Origin: Arachidicoccus terrestris
GTDB taxonomy: Bacteria; Bacteroidota; Bacteroidia; Chitinophagales; Chitinophagaceae
DNA length: 64,000 nucleotides
Assembly: GCF_020042345.1 (NCBI RefSeq)
Contig: NZ_CP083387.1
Location: forward strand, 2,852,001 to 2,916,000
Reading direction: 5' to 3'
Positions 46,078 to 56,181 of the stretch are shown here, one piece after another. Both the position numbers and the translations under genes were made by a program. Position 1 is the stretch's first letter. Every line of letters begins with the position of its first letter. Under the pieces are notes generated by a model, which was given only the letters and a program-made list of their open reading frames with translations, had not been told where the DNA came from and searched no databases.

Positions 46078-46176
46078 AGGTAAATTGACTAATAGGTAAT
46101 CAGGTATACCAGTGCAGAGAAATGACATTGTAAAGACTGGACTCCCTGATATTGAGTTACTTAGTTGCAAAAAAAT

Positions 46177-46225
46177 AAGGCAGCGGCTGAAATCTTGTTG
46201 ATCAAGAGTATGCCGCTGCCTTTTA
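46177..46225. terminator. Bidirectional terminator between FKBP and TlpA-like genes
   Basis: aaggcagcggc (46177-46187) and its exact complement gccgctgcctt (46212-46222) form an 11-bp stem. TTTT follows on the plus strand and poly-A lies to the left (T-tract on the minus strand), so it can serve both convergent genes. Confidence 0.85.
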
Positions 46226-46256
46226 CTTATATGTTTAGCCCTAACCCCGCGTTTGT

Positions 46257-47435
46257 TTATTTAAGCACCTCCGCGAGCTTTTTCTCCAGGTCTTCACCCC
46301 TTAGATTCTGGGCAATGATCTTACCGCTGGGATCGATCAGCACATTGAATGGTATCCCGTTAAACTGATAGGCGCTTACTGCAGCACTGCTCCAGTATTT
46401 GAGATCACTCATATGATTCCACGTCAGATGGTCCGCTTCAATGGCTTTCTTCCAGGCGGCTTTATCCTTATCCAGGGATACGCCCAGAATCGTAAAATTC
46501 TTGTCTTTGTACTGATTGTAGGCTTTGACGACATTGGGGTTCTCAGCTCTGCAGGGGCCACACCAGCTGGCCCAAAAGTCCACCAGCAGGTATTTACCTT
46601 TAAAATCACTGATCTTCATATCAGCGCCATCGGGTGTCTGCATACTAAGGTCCGGTGCAGGTTTATCCAGTAAGGCATAGTTATCCGGATTGTTGGAGGC
46701 CAGACTGACTTTAAGCTGACTGGTCAATGCTGCCAGGGAACCGTCTTCTGCAAACCGCTCACTGGCCTTTTGGGTCAGCGGTAAGAGGTCTTCCGGCTGA
46801 ATAGACCGAGGTGCCATTAGCTTAAGTACATAAAAGGCCGCGACAGGCGAAGTCGTACTACCGACAAAAGAGGCAATATCTTTATTCATCTGTACAATTT
46901 GCTGGTCGCGCTGTTGCCCCAGGGCGTCTCTGACAGAATCATCCTTAGCGGTCGTTTTTGTCAGTTTATGAATGGAATCCAACGCTTTAAAGGTTTCTAC
47001 CACACTTGAATCGTCTTTTCTATAGGTGCCCAGAAAGGTGTATAACCCCGTTGTACCTTCGGATCCATTGATGTCAGGCGTAAGCGGGCTATCTCCATTG
47101 ATATTAACGGTTGCATTGCTGGCATCATTAATGAACAGGAAAGGATAGCCGTCTGCCGGTTGAATGATAAACAGGTGCTGGCCTCTGATTTTAGTTGTTT
47201 TAAACCGGTAGTTGCCATCTTTACTGATATTGACTGAATCCAGGATAATAGGTGAGCCGGTGGAAAAATTGATTTGTTTGAGATACACTTTTTTGGCTTC
47301 TGTGTTGGTGATCTTCCCGGAAACGGTAAAGTCGCCACCACGGGTTTCGGCACCCGAACCGGTGCCTTGTGCACAACTAACCAGGCAAAGCAGGCAAAAT
47401 ATACTACTAATAAAAGTCAGGTTTCTGTAATACAT
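46257..47435 (-). CDS. TlpA-like thioredoxin-fold lipoprotein with DUF4369
   Basis: A 392-residue lipoprotein (lipobox LVS-C21). An N-terminal DUF4369 beta domain (FTVSGKITN..., about 37-140) precedes a helical linker and a C-terminal TlpA/AhpC-TSA thioredoxin domain (about 255-392) with the redox pair in WASWCGPC. It probably acts as a periplasmic or membrane-bound thiol-disulfide reductase, perhaps in cytochrome c assembly or envelope stress. Such DUF4369-thioredoxin proteins are numerous in Bacteroidota. Confidence 0.9.
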   Translation of the reverse strand: MYYRNLTFISSIFCLLCLVSCAQGTGSGAETRGGDFTVSGKITNTEAKKVYLKQINFSTGSPIILDSVNISKDGNYRFKTTKIRGQHLFIIQPADGYPFLFINDASNATVNINGDSPLTPDINGSEGTTGLYTFLGTYRKDDSSVVETFKALDSIHKLTKTTAKDDSVRDALGQQRDQQIVQMNKDIASFVGSTTSPVAAFYVLKLMAPRSIQPEDLLPLTQKASERFAEDGSLAALTSQLKVSLASNNPDNYALLDKPAPDLSMQTPDGADMKISDFKGKYLLVDFWASWCGPCRAENPNVVKAYNQYKDKNFTILGVSLDKDKAAWKKAIEADHLTWNHMSDLKYWSSAAVSAYQFNGIPFNVLIDPSGKIIAQNLRGEDLEKKLAEVLK

Positions 47436-47481
47436 AAAAGATTGTGGTTGGTATAAATATTATTATTTGAATGAGATGGCC

Positions 47482-48123
47482 TTAAGGCTGGATAAAAGGG
47501 TTATTAATACGCTCGTGTCCGATGGTCGTCTTAGGGCCATGCCCCGGGTAGACTACTGTTTCAGGGGGCAAGTTGAACAATTTTTCCTTAATGCTATGTA
47601 AAAGTTGTCCATGGTTTCCTCCGGGCAGATCTGTTCTTCCGATGCTTTCCAGAAATAAGGCGTCGCCGCTGATCACAAAATTTTGCGCCTTGCAATAAAA
47701 GGCCAGACTGCCCGGACTATGCCCGGGCACCAGGATAGCCTCCAGTTTGCCCTCATCCAGCATAACGGTATCCCCTTCCTGCAAATAGATAAAGTCCCCT
47801 TTATAAGGCTCAAAATCAAGCCCATATTGGCTGGCAAATACTGCGCTCATCGCGTGAAGGTTCTCTTCGACCGGATGAATCTGCGGGGTAAGGCCATAGG
47901 CTTCCGCCACCCATTTATTACCAAAAACATGGTCCAGGTGACAATGTGTATTGATAAGCCCTACCGGGCGGATGCCCCGTCTGAGCATAAAATCTTTTAA
48001 CGCCTGCTGTTCGGCGGAAAAATAAGTGCCCGGGTCAATAATTAAAGCATTACCTTTTTCATTGTACAGCACATAGGTATTTTCCTGCAAAGGATTAAAT
48101 GTAAAGGTTTCTATTGTAAACAT
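47482..48123 (-). CDS. MBL-fold metallo-hydrolase (glyoxalase II-like)
   Basis: A 213-residue cytosolic metallo-beta-lactamase fold protein. The zinc motif is in NTHCHLDHVFG (HxHxDH); further ligands are in GHSPGSLAFY, the Asp in ISGDALF and the His of YPGHGPKTTIGHE. The short length and motif spacing resemble glyoxalase II-like or persulfide dioxygenase-like hydrolases without the C-terminal glyoxalase domain. The substrate is unknown. It lies 26 bases downstream of birA on the same strand. Confidence 0.88.
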   Translation of the reverse strand: MFTIETFTFNPLQENTYVLYNEKGNALIIDPGTYFSAEQQALKDFMLRRGIRPVGLINTHCHLDHVFGNKWVAEAYGLTPQIHPVEENLHAMSAVFASQYGLDFEPYKGDFIYLQEGDTVMLDEGKLEAILVPGHSPGSLAFYCKAQNFVISGDALFLESIGRTDLPGGNHGQLLHSIKEKLFNLPPETVVYPGHGPKTTIGHERINNPFIQP

Positions 48124-48149
48124 ATATGTTTTTTGATCTGCAAATGGAA

Positions 48150-48902
48150 TCAGGTCGTCTTATGGTGATCGATCTGCCACTGGATCTCTCCAAATTGAAA
48201 ATACGGAACAGGTGCACCTTCAATCCAGAGTCTGCCCTGGGCGTCGACCGCAAGTACCCGGCAGTTATAATCATCTCCCAGATAGCAGAGCGTCGTTGTC
48301 TCATTTTTCCTGAACAGCACCGAGTTATACTGATCCATTAGGGCTTCCGGGTCCCTGAGAAACTGTTGATAACGGGCTTCCAGGTAGGTACAAAGTAGCC
48401 TGGCACCGGGTTCTATATCAAAGTTTTGACCGGTGATTTGTCGTAGCGAAACCGCCTTTGTCTCCATTTCACCTTCAAAAGCAGTCTGGTTCATGTTAAT
48501 ACCCATTCCGGCTACGGCCCAGATCCAGTTTTGCCCTTTTATGGTATTTTCGATCAGGATGCCAACTGCCTTTCTGTCGCGCCAATATATGTCATTCGGC
48601 CATTTTATCCGGGTGTCTTCTCCTGCAAAATGGCTGAAAAAATCATAAACACCCAGGGCGATCGCCATGCTGAGTTCAAAATTTCTGGTTAACGGAACGC
48701 CATGCATGTCTAAAACCACTGACAGGGCGATGTTCTGACCGGCCGCTCCTTGCCATGTTTTACCTCTTTGTCCTTTGCCGGCGGATTGATAACGCGCCAG
48801 GATGCCATGTCCATGATGTGCCAATCCTTGTAAGGCCAGGCGGGTGGCATAGTTGTTGGAACTCTCTACTTCGTCCAGAATCGTTAAGGGATTACCAATC
48901 AT
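48150..48902 (-). CDS. birA: Biotin--[acetyl-CoA-carboxylase] ligase
   Basis: It attaches biotin to the carboxylase carrier protein. A 250-residue enzyme without the N-terminal DNA-binding domain of E. coli BirA, so it is not a repressor. Motifs are VESSNNYA, YQSAGKGQRGKTW (biotinoyl-AMP loop) and IKWPNDIYW, followed by a C-terminal SH3-like domain. It is divergent from rsfS, with a promoter region of about 150 bases between them. Confidence 0.92.
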   Translation of the reverse strand: MIGNPLTILDEVESSNNYATRLALQGLAHHGHGILARYQSAGKGQRGKTWQGAAGQNIALSVVLDMHGVPLTRNFELSMAIALGVYDFFSHFAGEDTRIKWPNDIYWRDRKAVGILIENTIKGQNWIWAVAGMGINMNQTAFEGEMETKAVSLRQITGQNFDIEPGARLLCTYLEARYQQFLRDPEALMDQYNSVLFRKNETTTLCYLGDDYNCRVLAVDAQGRLWIEGAPVPYFQFGEIQWQIDHHKTT

Positions 48903-48934
48903 GTATTTTCAGTGAAATAAGCGAAAAGAATTAC

Positions 48935-48942
48935 TATTTTTG
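48935..48942 (+). promoter_or_regulatory. -7 element TATTTTTG of the rsfS-ftsH unit
   Basis: A perfect TAnnTTTG 113 bases upstream of the rsfS start; the leader is A/T-rich. Confidence 0.45.
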
Positions 48943-49055
48943 CGAAGGTAGGTAAATCAGCCCCGAATTCAGGGAACTAATAAAAGTTAAAATTCCGATT
49001 AGGCGTTGATGTTTAATCAATTTAAACTATTTTTAATTTAATCTATTTTTAAATA

Positions 49056-49454
49056 TTGACGACAAAAGCGAAAAAGGAAACTACGGGAAAAGTAACCAGG
49101 CTGGCAGGGAATGCAAAGTTGATCGAGACGATCATCGGCGCGATTCAGGCAAAAAAAGGTGAGAATATACTTTCTCTGGATTTGAGAAGGATCCCGGAAG
49201 CAGTAGCTGATTTCTTTATAATATGTGAGGCGGACAGCACTACACAGGTAAAAGCAATCGGGGATTTTATAGAAAAAGAGGTGAAGGAAAATTTAGGCGA
49301 ATCCGCCTTTCACGCAGAAGGACGCGGTTCGTTGAACTGGGTACTCGTGGATTACGTAAATGTCGTGGTGCATATTATGCTGCCGGAAACCAGGCGACTT
49401 TATAGTCTGGAAGAGCTCTGGTGTGATGCGCCGGAGCAGAAATATGAATCCTAG
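49056..49454 (+). CDS. rsfS: Ribosomal silencing factor RsfS
   Basis: RsfS binds ribosomal protein L14 (uL14) and keeps the two subunits apart when nutrients are scarce. The 132-residue protein has the family blocks KKGENILSLDLR, AVADFFIICEADS, and the W-V-L-V-D-Y-x-x-V-V-V-H-I block near residues 95-107. The start is TTG at 49056; the only nearby ATG (49009) is in another frame, and the length before the family core (about 17 residues) is normal. It is probably cotranscribed with ftsH 76 bases downstream. Confidence 0.9.
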   Translation: MTTKAKKETTGKVTRLAGNAKLIETIIGAIQAKKGENILSLDLRRIPEAVADFFIICEADSTTQVKAIGDFIEKEVKENLGESAFHAEGRGSLNWVLVDYVNVVVHIMLPETRRLYSLEELWCDAPEQKYES

Positions 49455-49530
49455 CCCTCATCCACAAATGTTAATAATCGAGCAATTATCATAAACAACT
49501 GCAATTTCGTTTGCAGGATTTCAATCATTT

Positions 49531-51636
49531 ATGGCACAAAACAACGATAAAAGAAGAATACCAAACCTCGGAGGAGGCCTTGGGTCTAATAATAATGGCC
49601 GCAAACCCTCTAAAGGTCCAAGTATTTACTGGATATACGGTTTAATTGTCATTGCCATTATCGGCTACAGCTATTTTGCAAAAAACAGCCCTGATATGGT
49701 GACGATCACACAACCCACTTTTACACAGGACCTGTTGGCACAAGGAGATGTAACCAAACTGGAGTTAGTAGACAATGCAGAAAGCTATGTCAGGGTCTAT
49801 ATCAATAAAGATAGTCTGGGCAAGCCTTTTTACAAACAGACTTTCAAAGGCCGGATGGTCAACCTGGAAAATTACAGCAGCGCACCGCTTTTCCAGTTCA
49901 GGGTTGTCGATCTAAAAGGCTTTCAGGCTCAATTGAATGATTTTCTGGCAGCCAATCCGCAGATTAAACAGCCGGATATAGGCGTTGTCAGCGATACCAA
50001 CTTCTGGAGCAGTCCGATATTCAGCACTTTAATCACACTGGTAGGGCTGGCACTCATCTGGATCCTGATGATGCGTAAGATGAGCGGCGGCATGGGCGGT
50101 GGCGCCGGCGGCGGTGGCGGTATTTTCAGTGTCGGTAAATCTAAGGCACAGCTCTTTGAGAAAGGATCCAAAATGGATATCACTTTCAAGGACGTAGCAG
50201 GTCTTGATGAGGCTAAAGTGGAAGTCATGGAGATCGTGGACTTCCTCAAGAGCCCAAAAAAATATACCAATCTCGGTGGTAAGATTCCTAAGGGAGCACT
50301 TCTGGTAGGACCTCCCGGTACAGGTAAGACATTGCTGGCGAAAGCCATGGCAGGAGAGGCGCAGGTGCCGTTCTTCTCCATGTCCGGTTCTGATTTTGTG
50401 GAAATGTTTGTCGGTGTCGGCGCCAGCCGGGTCCGCGACCTTTTTAAACAGGCCAGAGAGAAAGCCCCTTGTATTATCTTTATCGATGAGATCGATGCGA
50501 TCGGTCGTGCCAGAGGTAAAAATGCCATGATGAGCAATGATGAAAGGGAAAACACCTTAAATCAGCTTCTGGTAGAAATGGACGGTTTTGGCGGTGACAG
50601 TGGTATTATCATTCTGGCGGCCACCAACCGCCCGGATGTACTGGACAGCGCTTTACTACGCCCCGGGCGTTTTGACCGGCAGATCTCTATTGATCGTCCT
50701 GATGTGAAGGGTCGTGAAGATATCTTCCGTGTCCATCTCAAACCCATTAAAGTTTCCCAAACACTCGATATCCATAAGTTGGCGGAACAGACACCGGGGT
50801 TTGCCGGTGCAGATATTGCCAATATTTGTAATGAGGCAGCTCTTATTGCTGCGCGTAAAGGCAAAGAAGCGGTAGATATGAGTGATTTTAATGACGCCAT
50901 TGACAGGGTGATCGGTGGCCTTGAAAAGAAAAACAAGATCATCGCGCCGCATGAAAAAGAGATCATTGCTTATCACGAGGCCGGTCACGCTATTTGCGGC
51001 TGGTTCCTGGAGCATGCATATCCTTTACTTAAGGTGACGATCGTGCCCAGGGGGACAGCTGCATTGGGATATGCTCAATATACGCCTAAAGAGCAATACC
51101 TCTATAATACTGATCAGTTACTGGATCAGATCTGCATGACACTGGGCGGTCGTGCCTCAGAACAGATCTTCTTCGGGAAGATTTCGACCGGTGCGTCTAA
51201 TGACTTGCAACAGGTTACCCGCACCGCCTATTCCATGATTACTGTTTACGGCATGAATGAAAAAGTCGGTAATCTAAGCTATTATGACCCCCAACAGGAG
51301 AATCAGTTCACCAAGCCATTCAGTGAGGAAACCGGTAAACTGATTGATGAACAGGCAAGAGAACTGGTAGAGAAAGCTTATAAACGGACCCTGGCGTTGC
51401 TTACCGAGCGTAAAAGCGAGGTTGAACGCCTGGCTAAGGCACTCCTGGAAAAAGAAGTGCTCTTTAAAAGTGATGTGGAAGCACTTGTCGGTAAACGTCC
51501 GCATGACGACGAGCCGGAAGAGGAAGACCCCCAGCCGGCGGGCCTTAGCGAAGGTGTTCCGCCCTATGACGGTTCAATCAAGCAGATTCCTTCTGCTTCC
51601 AGCGATGATCAACAAAATAAAAGCAACATTGCCTGA
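49531..51636 (+). CDS. ftsH: ATP-dependent zinc metalloprotease FtsH
   Basis: A membrane-bound hexameric AAA protease for damaged membrane proteins and regulators. The 701-residue protein has two membrane segments (about 31-50 and 160-182) around a periplasmic domain, then AAA with Walker A (GPPGTGKT, 260-267), Walker B ([11 protein letters not shown]) and the second region of homology ([21 protein letters not shown]). The zinc site is H482-E-A-G-H486. A Gly-rich stretch (185-198) links membrane and AAA parts. A hairpin terminator follows. Confidence 0.96.
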   Translation: MAQNNDKRRIPNLGGGLGSNNNGRKPSKGPSIYWIYGLIVIAIIGYSYFAKNSPDMVTITQPTFTQDLLAQGDVTKLELVDNAESYVRVYINKDSLGKPFYKQTFKGRMVNLENYSSAPLFQFRVVDLKGFQAQLNDFLAANPQIKQPDIGVVSDTNFWSSPIFSTLITLVGLALIWILMMRKMSGGMGGGAGGGGGIFSVGKSKAQLFEKGSKMDITFKDVAGLDEAKVEVMEIVDFLKSPKKYTNLGGKIPKGALLVGPPGTGKTLLAKAMAGEAQVPFFSMSGSDFVEMFVGVGASRVRDLFKQAREKAPCIIFIDEIDAIGRARGKNAMMSNDERENTLNQLLVEMDGFGGDSGIIILAATNRPDVLDSALLRPGRFDRQISIDRPDVKGREDIFRVHLKPIKVSQTLDIHKLAEQTPGFAGADIANICNEAALIAARKGKEAVDMSDFNDAIDRVIGGLEKKNKIIAPHEKEIIAYHEAGHAICGWFLEHAYPLLKVTIVPRGTAALGYAQYTPKEQYLYNTDQLLDQICMTLGGRASEQIFFGKISTGASNDLQQVTRTAYSMITVYGMNEKVGNLSYYDPQQENQFTKPFSEETGKLIDEQARELVEKAYKRTLALLTERKSEVERLAKALLEKEVLFKSDVEALVGKRPHDDEPEEEDPQPAGLSEGVPPYDGSIKQIPSASSDDQQNKSNIA

Positions 51637-51658
51637 GAAGGTGATAACATCAATAACT

Positions 51659-51697
51659 GAAAATGCCTATCTGCCCACTGTGGAGGTAGGCATTTTC
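51659..51697 (+). terminator. Terminator after ftsH
   Basis: gaaaatgccta (51659-51669) and its exact complement taggcattttc (51687-51697) form an 11-bp stem with a 17-base loop, 22 bases after the ftsH stop; it ends in TTTTCCCTTT. Confidence 0.75.
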
Positions 51698-51738
51698 CCT
51701 TTAGAGCAGTATCTTTACGATCAATTATCTATGACTCC

Positions 51739-52383
51739 ATGAAAAGTGTAACGGCCAAAGAGCAGATATTAAACAGGATCAAAAAAGCCCTTTCTCATAG
51801 CACACCCATGCCATTTCCTGAGAAACAGAGTATGTCCAGGGACCAGGTGGTTGTATCAGGTACGGAGGAACTGACCGTACAATTCGCAGAAAACTTTTCC
51901 GCCGTACAGGGGCAGTTCATTTACTGTGTCGACGAAGCAGAGCTGGTGGCCAAGTTAACAGGATTACAGCAACACAGGCAGTGGCCCCGGATTTTTTGCA
52001 GGGAGTCGGCCCTGATTGATTTATTGCAACAGCATGATTTCCGTGGATTGGAATTTAGCCCTTCTGCGAATGCACCGGTTGCCATTACCGGATGTGAAAA
52101 GCTCATTGCCCGTACAGGCAGTATTATGATGAGTACCCGGCAAACCAGTGGCAGAACCACCAGCGTGTATACACCGATCCATATCTGTATCGCCTATACG
52201 AGCCAGCTGGTATATGATATTGAAGAAGGGTTAACTTATATCCAGCGGGGACAAAAGCAAATGCCTTCTCTGATCACATTGGCCACCGGCCCCAGCCGGA
52301 CCGCCGATATCGAAAAGACGCTGGTCGTCGGTATACATGGCCCAGGCGAAGTTTATTGTTTTGTGGTTGAAGATCAGTTGTAA
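51739..52383 (+). CDS. LUD-domain protein (LutC/YkgG family)
   Basis: A 214-residue protein of the LUD family named for LutC, which helps oxidise lactate. The fold marks are CVDEAELVAKL in the first half and the conserved glycine-rich TGSIMMSTRQTSGRTTSVYTPIHIC and the late ATGPSRTADIEKTLVVGIHGPGE, a nucleotide-fold end. LutA and LutB are not adjacent, so the role is not certain. A near-consensus -7 (TATCTTTA, 51709-51716) lies 22 bases upstream. lpxH follows 8 bases later. Confidence 0.8.
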   Translation: MKSVTAKEQILNRIKKALSHSTPMPFPEKQSMSRDQVVVSGTEELTVQFAENFSAVQGQFIYCVDEAELVAKLTGLQQHRQWPRIFCRESALIDLLQQHDFRGLEFSPSANAPVAITGCEKLIARTGSIMMSTRQTSGRTTSVYTPIHICIAYTSQLVYDIEEGLTYIQRGQKQMPSLITLATGPSRTADIEKTLVVGIHGPGEVYCFVVEDQL

Positions 52384-52391
52384 TTTAATTT

Positions 52392-53186
52392 ATGGTAAAT
52401 ACATCCCTGCATAATATTGCCTTGAGTGATGCCAGTCCGGACAGGCAGATCTATTTTCTTTCTGATTTCCATCTGGGGGCACCGGACTATGCCGGTAGTC
52501 TGATTAGAGAAAAGAAGATCCTCCGTTTTCTGGATCATATTGAAGGCCGGGTGGCAGCGCTATTTTTGCTGGGAGATATGTTTGATTTCTGGTATGAATA
52601 TAAGCAGGTGGTCCCTAAACATTTTGTCAGGCTGCTGGGGAAACTGGCTACCATGGCGGATAAGGGCATTCCGATCCATTTTTTTGTGGGCAACCATGAT
52701 ATGTGGATGAAAGACTATTTTGAGAAAGAACTGGGCATTAAAGTTTATTTTCACGAGGCCGGTTTTACAGCGAATGGCAGACGGTTCTATATCGCTCACG
52801 GTGATGGATTGGGGCCGGGAGATAAAGGCTATAAGTTCTTGAAAAAGATATTCAGGAGTAAGTTTTGCAACTGGCTTTTTGGGAAGTTACATCCTGATTG
52901 GGGGATTGGTCTGGCAGGTTATTTCAGTCGTAAAAGCAGAGCGAAAACCGGTAGTGCGGACGCTGTATGGATGGGCGAAAGCGAAGAATGGCTGGTTGTG
53001 CATTCCAAAGAGATACTGCGTCGGGAATTCTTTGATTATTTTATCTATGGGCACCGGCATTATCCGATCCAGCTGGATCTGACTAAAAATAGTCAGTATA
53101 TCAATCTTGGGGACTGGATCACCAATTTTACCTATGGCAGCTTTGATGGAAGCCAAATGCAGCTAAAAAAATGGGAGGATGAATAA
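52392..53186 (+). CDS. lpxH: UDP-2,3-diacylglucosamine diphosphatase, LpxH type
   Basis: It cleaves UDP-2,3-diacylglucosamine to lipid X and UMP in lipid A synthesis at the inner membrane. The 264-residue calcineurin-like phosphoesterase has the metal motifs FLSDFHLGAP, LLGDMFDFW, VGNHDMW, IAHGDG and YGHRHYP. Its last 8 bases overlap the next gene, implying translational coupling. Confidence 0.88.
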   Translation: MVNTSLHNIALSDASPDRQIYFLSDFHLGAPDYAGSLIREKKILRFLDHIEGRVAALFLLGDMFDFWYEYKQVVPKHFVRLLGKLATMADKGIPIHFFVGNHDMWMKDYFEKELGIKVYFHEAGFTANGRRFYIAHGDGLGPGDKGYKFLKKIFRSKFCNWLFGKLHPDWGIGLAGYFSRKSRAKTGSADAVWMGESEEWLVVHSKEILRREFFDYFIYGHRHYPIQLDLTKNSQYINLGDWITNFTYGSFDGSQMQLKKWEDE

Positions 53187-54102
53187 ACCCGGCAGACATA
53201 TTATGGGGAAAAAAATTGTCACCTCGCGGGTTCCCGCCCTGGCCTGGATATGCCTGATCCTGTTGTCGGCTAGTATGAAGACTATGGGACAAAATGTGGT
53301 GCCAGATTCACCCGACAGTAACTTGTGGCTTAGCCAAACGCCCGACAGGACGATCCGGGGGGATTACCGCCATTTTGAACTGGATCGTCTGGGTAATCTT
53401 TTTTTGATGGGCAGCCAGAGAAATCAGATTACAGAATATAATAAGAAAGGAGACTCTATCAGCCATTACGATAATATTCGCAGTTATGGCCAGCTATCTG
53501 AACTGGATGTAACGAATCCACTCAAGATTGCCGTTTATTACAGAGATTATGCAACGATCGTCGTTCTGGACCGGTATCTGAGCCCCGTCAATACCATTGA
53601 TCTTAGAAAATCAGGTATCTGGGATGCGCAGACGATCGCTACCAGCTATGATAATCAGTACTGGGTATATGATAAACAGGAAGCAAAGATCAAGAAGGTA
53701 GATGGACAGGGTAGAGTGACTTTTGTCTCCAGTGACTTACGCCAAGTTTTTGATGAGGGAGTTGACCCGGCGAAACTGCTGGATCGCGATGGCTTGCTTT
53801 ATGCTTACGACCCGGATTTTGGCTGGTATGTATTTGATTATTATGGTGCCCTTAAACAGAAGATACCGATAAAGGGGCTACGTGACCCACAGGTGACCGC
53901 GGGCTTTTTGTCAGGCGTAAAAGCGAACCGGCTTTGGCTCATGGCAACTGGAAAGCAGCTCGTTGCTGCTCCCTTCTGGCATGATCTTTCCTCCATAAAG
54001 GTAAATATCCGGCAAATACTCTTTGATGGAGCCGCCGGAATGCTCTGGTTGCTCACGGACGAAGGTATGGTGGGGTATTCATTAAAAGTACAGGCGAATT
54101 AA
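53179..54102 (+). CDS. Secreted protein of unknown function, coupled to lpxH
   Basis: I do not recognise a named family. The 307-residue protein has a signal-like segment (about 19-38, ending MGQ) and then short, regularly spaced D-x-x-G-x-L/V-turn strands (LDRLGNLFLMG, VDGQGRVTF, LLDRDGLLYAYDP, FDGAAGMLWLL) that suggest a beta-propeller. The real start may be the ATG at 53203. It overlaps lpxH by 8 bases and precedes an MscS channel gene, so it may be an envelope protein of the same unit. Confidence 0.6.
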   Translation: MNKPGRHIMGKKIVTSRVPALAWICLILLSASMKTMGQNVVPDSPDSNLWLSQTPDRTIRGDYRHFELDRLGNLFLMGSQRNQITEYNKKGDSISHYDNIRSYGQLSELDVTNPLKIAVYYRDYATIVVLDRYLSPVNTIDLRKSGIWDAQTIATSYDNQYWVYDKQEAKIKKVDGQGRVTFVSSDLRQVFDEGVDPAKLLDRDGLLYAYDPDFGWYVFDYYGALKQKIPIKGLRDPQVTAGFLSGVKANRLWLMATGKQLVAAPFWHDLSSIKVNIRQILFDGAAGMLWLLTDEGMVGYSLKVQAN

Positions 54103-54142
54103 TAAAACCAGCTCATTTTCTTAATCAGCAAATTAAGTGGAT

Positions 54143-55231
54143 ATGTCAGACAGAATTCTACAGCAAATGATCTTAAGCAATACAGTCGGAGCCTGGTTGA
54201 TCGCCATCGCAGTTGTGTTGTTTATGGTGCTTTTTTCAAAGGGCATTTCTAAATTAGTTGCCTGGTTCAGCGTTCGTTATCTGACCAAAGTAGACCATCA
54301 TAATTTTAAAGAATCCATTAACGACAGGCTCGTCAGACCGCTCAGTCGTTTTTTGTTCTGGTTAATAACGATTATTGCCTTACATAAACTTGTTTTTCCA
54401 CAGGCATTAGACTTTGTAATTCTTAAAGGGCACTTTAGTGATGTTATTCATAAACTGGCATTGGCATTTCTGGTTTTCCTGTTTTTTAATATGCTGATTG
54501 GCGTGGTCTATATGACGGCCGCGGTCTTTAAAAGATCCGCTACCCGCAGAGGGGATCGCTCTTTGATCCAGCTGGCATCTTTGCTGTCGGATCTGGTCAA
54601 GGCATTATTGGTCGTTTTATGTATTCTGGTTATCTTTAAAGTCATCTTTAACATCACTGGTGCATCTTTGGCTACCAGCGTCGGACTTGTGACGGCTGCT
54701 CTTGCATTGGCTGCGAAGGATACGGTAGAAAATATTATCTGCTCCATCATTATCCTGCTTGATAAACCGTTTTTAATCGGAGATTATATAACGGTTAATG
54801 GTACCAGTGGTAATGTAGAACGAATCGGGCTCCGGCGTACAGTGCTCCGGACAGATCAGAAGACGCTGGCCAGCGTGCCTAACAGGGACCTGACAGGTAA
54901 TAAACTGGAAAATGTCAGCGATCAGACTTTCCGAAGGTTCAGGCAGGAGATCCGGCTGGCCCCGGAGACGACTGCACTGCAACTGAACCAATTGGTAGAT
55001 GCCATCAAAGAGATCATAGCAGGTGAAGGAGCTACGATCACTTCTAATACAATCTTTTTTAAGACCACCGGTAACCAGGGGCATACCATATTTATGGAGT
55101 ACTTTGTCGGCATTTCTATGGCTTATGCTGACTTCTGTATACTAAATCAAAAAATAAATCTGGCTGTCGTTGCGAGGATGGAAAAATTACAGATTAAGCA
55201 GATTTCTCTATCGGTTGAATTAAGTAAGTGA
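54143..55231 (+). CDS. Mechanosensitive channel of the MscS family
   Basis: It forms a pressure-release channel in the inner membrane. I use the ATG at 54143 (362 residues); a GTG two codons earlier is possible. There are membrane segments at about 15-35, 70-90 and 105-125 and the pore helix near 145-190 (VGLVTAALALAAKDTVENIICSIIILLDKPF), followed by a beta domain with DYITVNGTSGNVERIGLRRTVLRT and the cytosolic vestibule. Longer at the N-terminus than E. coli MscS. It converges on the epimerase gene. Confidence 0.88.
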   Translation: MSDRILQQMILSNTVGAWLIAIAVVLFMVLFSKGISKLVAWFSVRYLTKVDHHNFKESINDRLVRPLSRFLFWLITIIALHKLVFPQALDFVILKGHFSDVIHKLALAFLVFLFFNMLIGVVYMTAAVFKRSATRRGDRSLIQLASLLSDLVKALLVVLCILVIFKVIFNITGASLATSVGLVTAALALAAKDTVENIICSIIILLDKPFLIGDYITVNGTSGNVERIGLRRTVLRTDQKTLASVPNRDLTGNKLENVSDQTFRRFRQEIRLAPETTALQLNQLVDAIKEIIAGEGATITSNTIFFKTTGNQGHTIFMEYFVGISMAYADFCILNQKINLAVVARMEKLQIKQISLSVELSK

Positions 55232-55305
55232 TATGGAATAAAGGCAATGCCCATTAATGCCATCAGTAAACCGAATGCCGGATGTAGGCAATCATCTTTC
55301 GCCTT

Positions 55306-56175
55306 TTACCAAGTCATGATTGCCCAGTCTGCCGTAAATGTCTCACCCGGTGCTAATGAGAGGATACCTTCTTTTTCCTCCAGCTTACCGGAAGTAGTGA
55401 CGCTATCAGTAATTCCCAGCCAAGGTTCGATACACACAAAATCGGCATCTCTGGCACTCCAGATACCCATATAAGGAAAACCTTTGAAATCAACAGTCAG
55501 CCCGTTTTCTGTTTTAGGGCTTTCCAGTTTAATTGAACTGGATTGCAGGGTTTTGAAGACCAGCGCATCTTCGTAAAATAAGGACTTTTTAAGTGGGAGC
55601 TCATCGGTATTTTGCAGGAAGATCTGTGGATCTTCTGCCAGAAGGCCATCATCGGTTAACGGATAGCGTCCTGTATTCTCAAACTCATTAAAGCAAAGGA
55701 CATAATCTTCAAAGCTGGTTCCTTTAACTAAGGGTACCTTGAATGCAGGATGCGCGCCAATAGAAAACCATAGTGTTTTTTCATCCTGATTCAACACTTC
55801 ATACTGAATATGCAGACGGTTTTCCTTTACCCGGTAGTGGATCCTCAGCTCAAAATAAAAAGGGTATTGCTCCAGCGTGGCTGCGGTTTGCTGCAGCGAA
55901 AAACTGATGGCAGCCTCTGACTGGTGGATAACGGTAAATTCCAGGTCTCTGGCAAAACCATGACGGGAGAGATGATATGTTTGGTTATTGTATAAGTAAC
56001 TGCCATCTTTAAGTGTTCCTACAATAGGGAATAGTACAGGACTGTGCTTTCCCCAAAAGGCAGGATCCCCACTCCATAGATAATCCAGGCCCGTTTCTTT
56101 ATTATATATTTTCTGCAATTCCGCTCCTTTGGCGGCGACTACAATTTCTAATTGTTCATTTTGTATTATGTACAT
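55306..56175 (-). CDS. Aldose 1-epimerase family protein (LacX-like)
   Basis: A 289-residue galactose mutarotase-fold protein. The start (ELVVAAKGAELQKIYNKETG) and the blocks PVLFPIVGTLKDG, SRHGFARD, FSIGAHPAFKVP and FVCIEPWLGITD are those of the LacX/YihR-like branch. The catalytic His is in SRHGFAR and GAHPAF. The substrate is unknown. Only 6 bases from the pdxA stop; both are on the minus strand, so they form a unit. Confidence 0.85.
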   Translation of the reverse strand: MYIIQNEQLEIVVAAKGAELQKIYNKETGLDYLWSGDPAFWGKHSPVLFPIVGTLKDGSYLYNNQTYHLSRHGFARDLEFTVIHQSEAAISFSLQQTAATLEQYPFYFELRIHYRVKENRLHIQYEVLNQDEKTLWFSIGAHPAFKVPLVKGTSFEDYVLCFNEFENTGRYPLTDDGLLAEDPQIFLQNTDELPLKKSLFYEDALVFKTLQSSSIKLESPKTENGLTVDFKGFPYMGIWSARDADFVCIEPWLGITDSVTTSGKLEEKEGILSLAPGETFTADWAIMTW

Positions 56176-56181
56176 AGAGGA

